The notes beneath the pieces were generated by a model. It saw only the letters and a program-made list of their open reading frames with translations, searched no databases and was not told the DNA's origin. The position numbers and the translations under genes are program-made. Shown in pieces: positions 62,683 through 64,000 of a DNA stretch of 64,000 bases. Positions within the stretch are counted from its first letter, which is position 1, and every line of letters starts with the position of its first letter. This DNA comes from Pseudomonas silesiensis. GTDB taxonomy: Bacteria > Pseudomonadota > Gammaproteobacteria > Pseudomonadales > Pseudomonadaceae. The DNA lies in contig NZ_CP014870.1 in NCBI RefSeq assembly GCF_001661075.1, positions 2,066,501-2,130,500 of the forward strand. Direction: 5' to 3'.

Positions 62683-64000
62683 ATGAATACCCCCCGCACG
62701 AGTTTTCACGGCGTGGCTCTTCCCGAGTCGCAACGTGACATTCTCGGCATGATCGCGACCAATCATCCACTGGACGACATTCTTGCCGCCATCTGTTTGA
62801 TGCTCGACGCGCAAGATCCTGACACGCGTTGTTCGATTCTGCTCACCGATGCGCAGGGCAAGCATTTGCTCAACGGTGCGGCACCAGGTCTACCGCCTGA
62901 ATACAGTCGGGCGATCCATGGCATGCTCATTGGCCCTCAGGAAGGGACCTGCGGCACCGCAGCGTTCCGGCGCGAGCTGGTTGTCACCGAAGACATCGCC
63001 CGGGACCCAAGCTGGGAGCGTTTTCGCGGCCTGGCGCTGGGGCACAATCTGCGCTCCTGCTGGTCATTGCCGTTATTCTCGCATCAGGGCTGCGTGTTAG
63101 GGACGTTTGCGCTGTACCAGAATCGGGCAAACAGGCCGAGTGAGGCGCAGCTTCAACGGCTGACCTGCGCGGCGCAGCTGGCGGCCATTGCGATCCGCCA
63201 TGAGCGTGACGGCCAATGTCTGGAGGCAAGCGAACAACGTTTTCGTTCATTGTTCACCTACAATCCCAACCCGGTGTTCGCCCTCGATCTGGCCGGCAAC
63301 ATCCAGAGTGTGAATCCAGCGGGCTTGAAGCTGAAACCGCACACTGCAATCGATTTCATTGGTCATCACTTTTCCCATCTGGTGCTTGAAGAAGACCTGG
63401 AACGGGTCAGTCAGCATTTTTCCGCAGCCCGCGCCGGAGCGCCTCAACGCTTCGAGGCACGGGTTCTCGACGAGAGCGGCAAACTGTTGACCATGGACAT
63501 CTCCAACCTGCCGATCATGGTCAATGGCGAGATCGTCGGGGTATTTGGCATCGCCCGGGACATCAGCGAGCAGAAGCATTACGAGCGCCAATTGAGTTTC
63601 AACGCCAGCCATGACCGGCTGACCGGTTTGCTTAACCGTGTTTCGCTTGAAGACCGGCTTATTCTGGATTGTCACATCAGTCGTCGGCGTAAGCGTCGTC
63701 TGGCGGTGATGTGCATTGATCTGGATGGATTCAAATCCATCAACGATTCGATCGGGCACTACTTCGGCGATCAGGTGCTGATCGAGGTGGCACAGCGTAT
63801 GACCCGGCAGGTTCGTCCCGGCGATACCATCGTGCGCATGGGCGGTGACGAATTTATCGTGCTGCTGCCGGACCTGCTTCGTGATGAGGACGTGGTACCG
63901 GTGGCCGAGCGCTTGATGGCCAGCATTGCCAGACCCTACTGCATCCAGGGCATTGACCTGCACGTGAGTGCAAGTGTCGGCATCACCCTGAGCGATGGTC
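62683..64000 (+). CDS. GAF-PAS-GGDEF sensor protein, 5' part (runs off right edge)
   Basis: The 439 codons in the window encode a GAF domain (about 20-170), a PAS domain (about 185-300) and a GGDEF domain beginning about 315 with HDRLTGLLNRVSLEDRL and the active-site loop RMGGDEFIVLLP. An EAL domain may follow beyond the edge. It is predicted to be a cytoplasmic cyclic-di-GMP enzyme. AGGAAC precedes the ATG at 62683. The frame is open to the right edge. Confidence 0.9.
   Translation, partial: MNTPRTSFHGVALPESQRDILGMIATNHPLDDILAAICLMLDAQDPDTRCSILLTDAQGKHLLNGAAPGLPPEYSRAIHGMLIGPQEGTCGTAAFRRELVVTEDIARDPSWERFRGLALGHNLRSCWSLPLFSHQGCVLGTFALYQNRANRPSEAQLQRLTCAAQLAAIAIRHERDGQCLEASEQRFRSLFTYNPNPVFALDLAGNIQSVNPAGLKLKPHTAIDFIGHHFSHLVLEEDLERVSQHFSAARAGAPQRFEARVLDESGKLLTMDISNLPIMVNGEIVGVFGIARDISEQKHYERQLSFNASHDRLTGLLNRVSLEDRLILDCHISRRRKRRLAVMCIDLDGFKSINDSIGHYFGDQVLIEVAQRMTRQVRPGDTIVRMGGDEFIVLLPDLLRDEDVVPVAERLMASIARPYCIQGIDLHVSASVGITLSDG

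Overview
The window is chromosomal DNA of a Pseudomonas, most likely of the P. fluorescens lineage. This rests on GC-rich codon use over most of the window, a tRNA-Gln, HisQMP-type amino-acid ABC operons, a periplasmic broad-specificity racemase, sigma-54 regulation and many IS3-family scars. No ribosomal RNA gene, CRISPR array or intact prophage was seen.

Layout. 1-6.1 kb: a D-amino-acid (probably D-lysine) uptake and oxidation operon on the minus strand, with an RpiR regulator at its head and a candidate operator. 6.4-13.5 kb: an NAD-type isocitrate dehydrogenase-like enzyme, a DUF1275 membrane protein, malic enzyme and a SulP transporter, framed by two inverted copies of a 76-residue protein gene that also share their promoter region. 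13.9-14.4 kb: tRNA-Gln followed by gene debris, including a 142-bp near-copy of part of a hydrolase gene found at 62 kb. 14.6-23.9 kb: an HTH regulator, a dipeptide-type ABC transporter, a serine hydrolase and a porin. 24-45 kb: the most interesting part, read here as a locus for using and tolerating the toxic arginine analogue L-canavanine. 45-54 kb: M20 amidohydrolase, LysR/DoxX pair, periplasmic racemase, and a sigma-54 regulator with an iron alcohol dehydrogenase and a permease. 54-64 kb: a CorA-type transporter, a divergent ATP-grasp ligase and acetyltransferase/C39-peptidase fusion, a complete IS3-family element, several broken genes, an SGNH hydrolase, and the start of a GAF-PAS-GGDEF protein cut by the window edge.

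How the 24-45 kb genes may work together. An AotJQMP-like ABC transporter and an amino-acid permease would import canavanine. A PLP gamma-lyase would split it to homoserine and hydroxyguanidine. A homoserine dehydrogenase lacking the regulatory ACT domain and an overlapping aldehyde dehydrogenase would take homoserine to aspartate semialdehyde and aspartate. A Gdx-type SMR exporter next to the lyase could remove guanidinium-like product. A standalone B3/4-domain protein (CtdA type) would clear canavanyl-tRNA-Arg, and a LysE exporter could lower cytosolic canavanine. Two Lrp regulators, an XRE-cupin regulator and a PctA-like chemoreceptor would supply sensing. A threonine synthase homologue in the same block has lost its PLP lysine, so its role is open. 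The locus is richer in A/T-ending codons than its flanks and is bordered by broken transposase, LysR and ECF sigma genes, which suggests acquisition by transfer.
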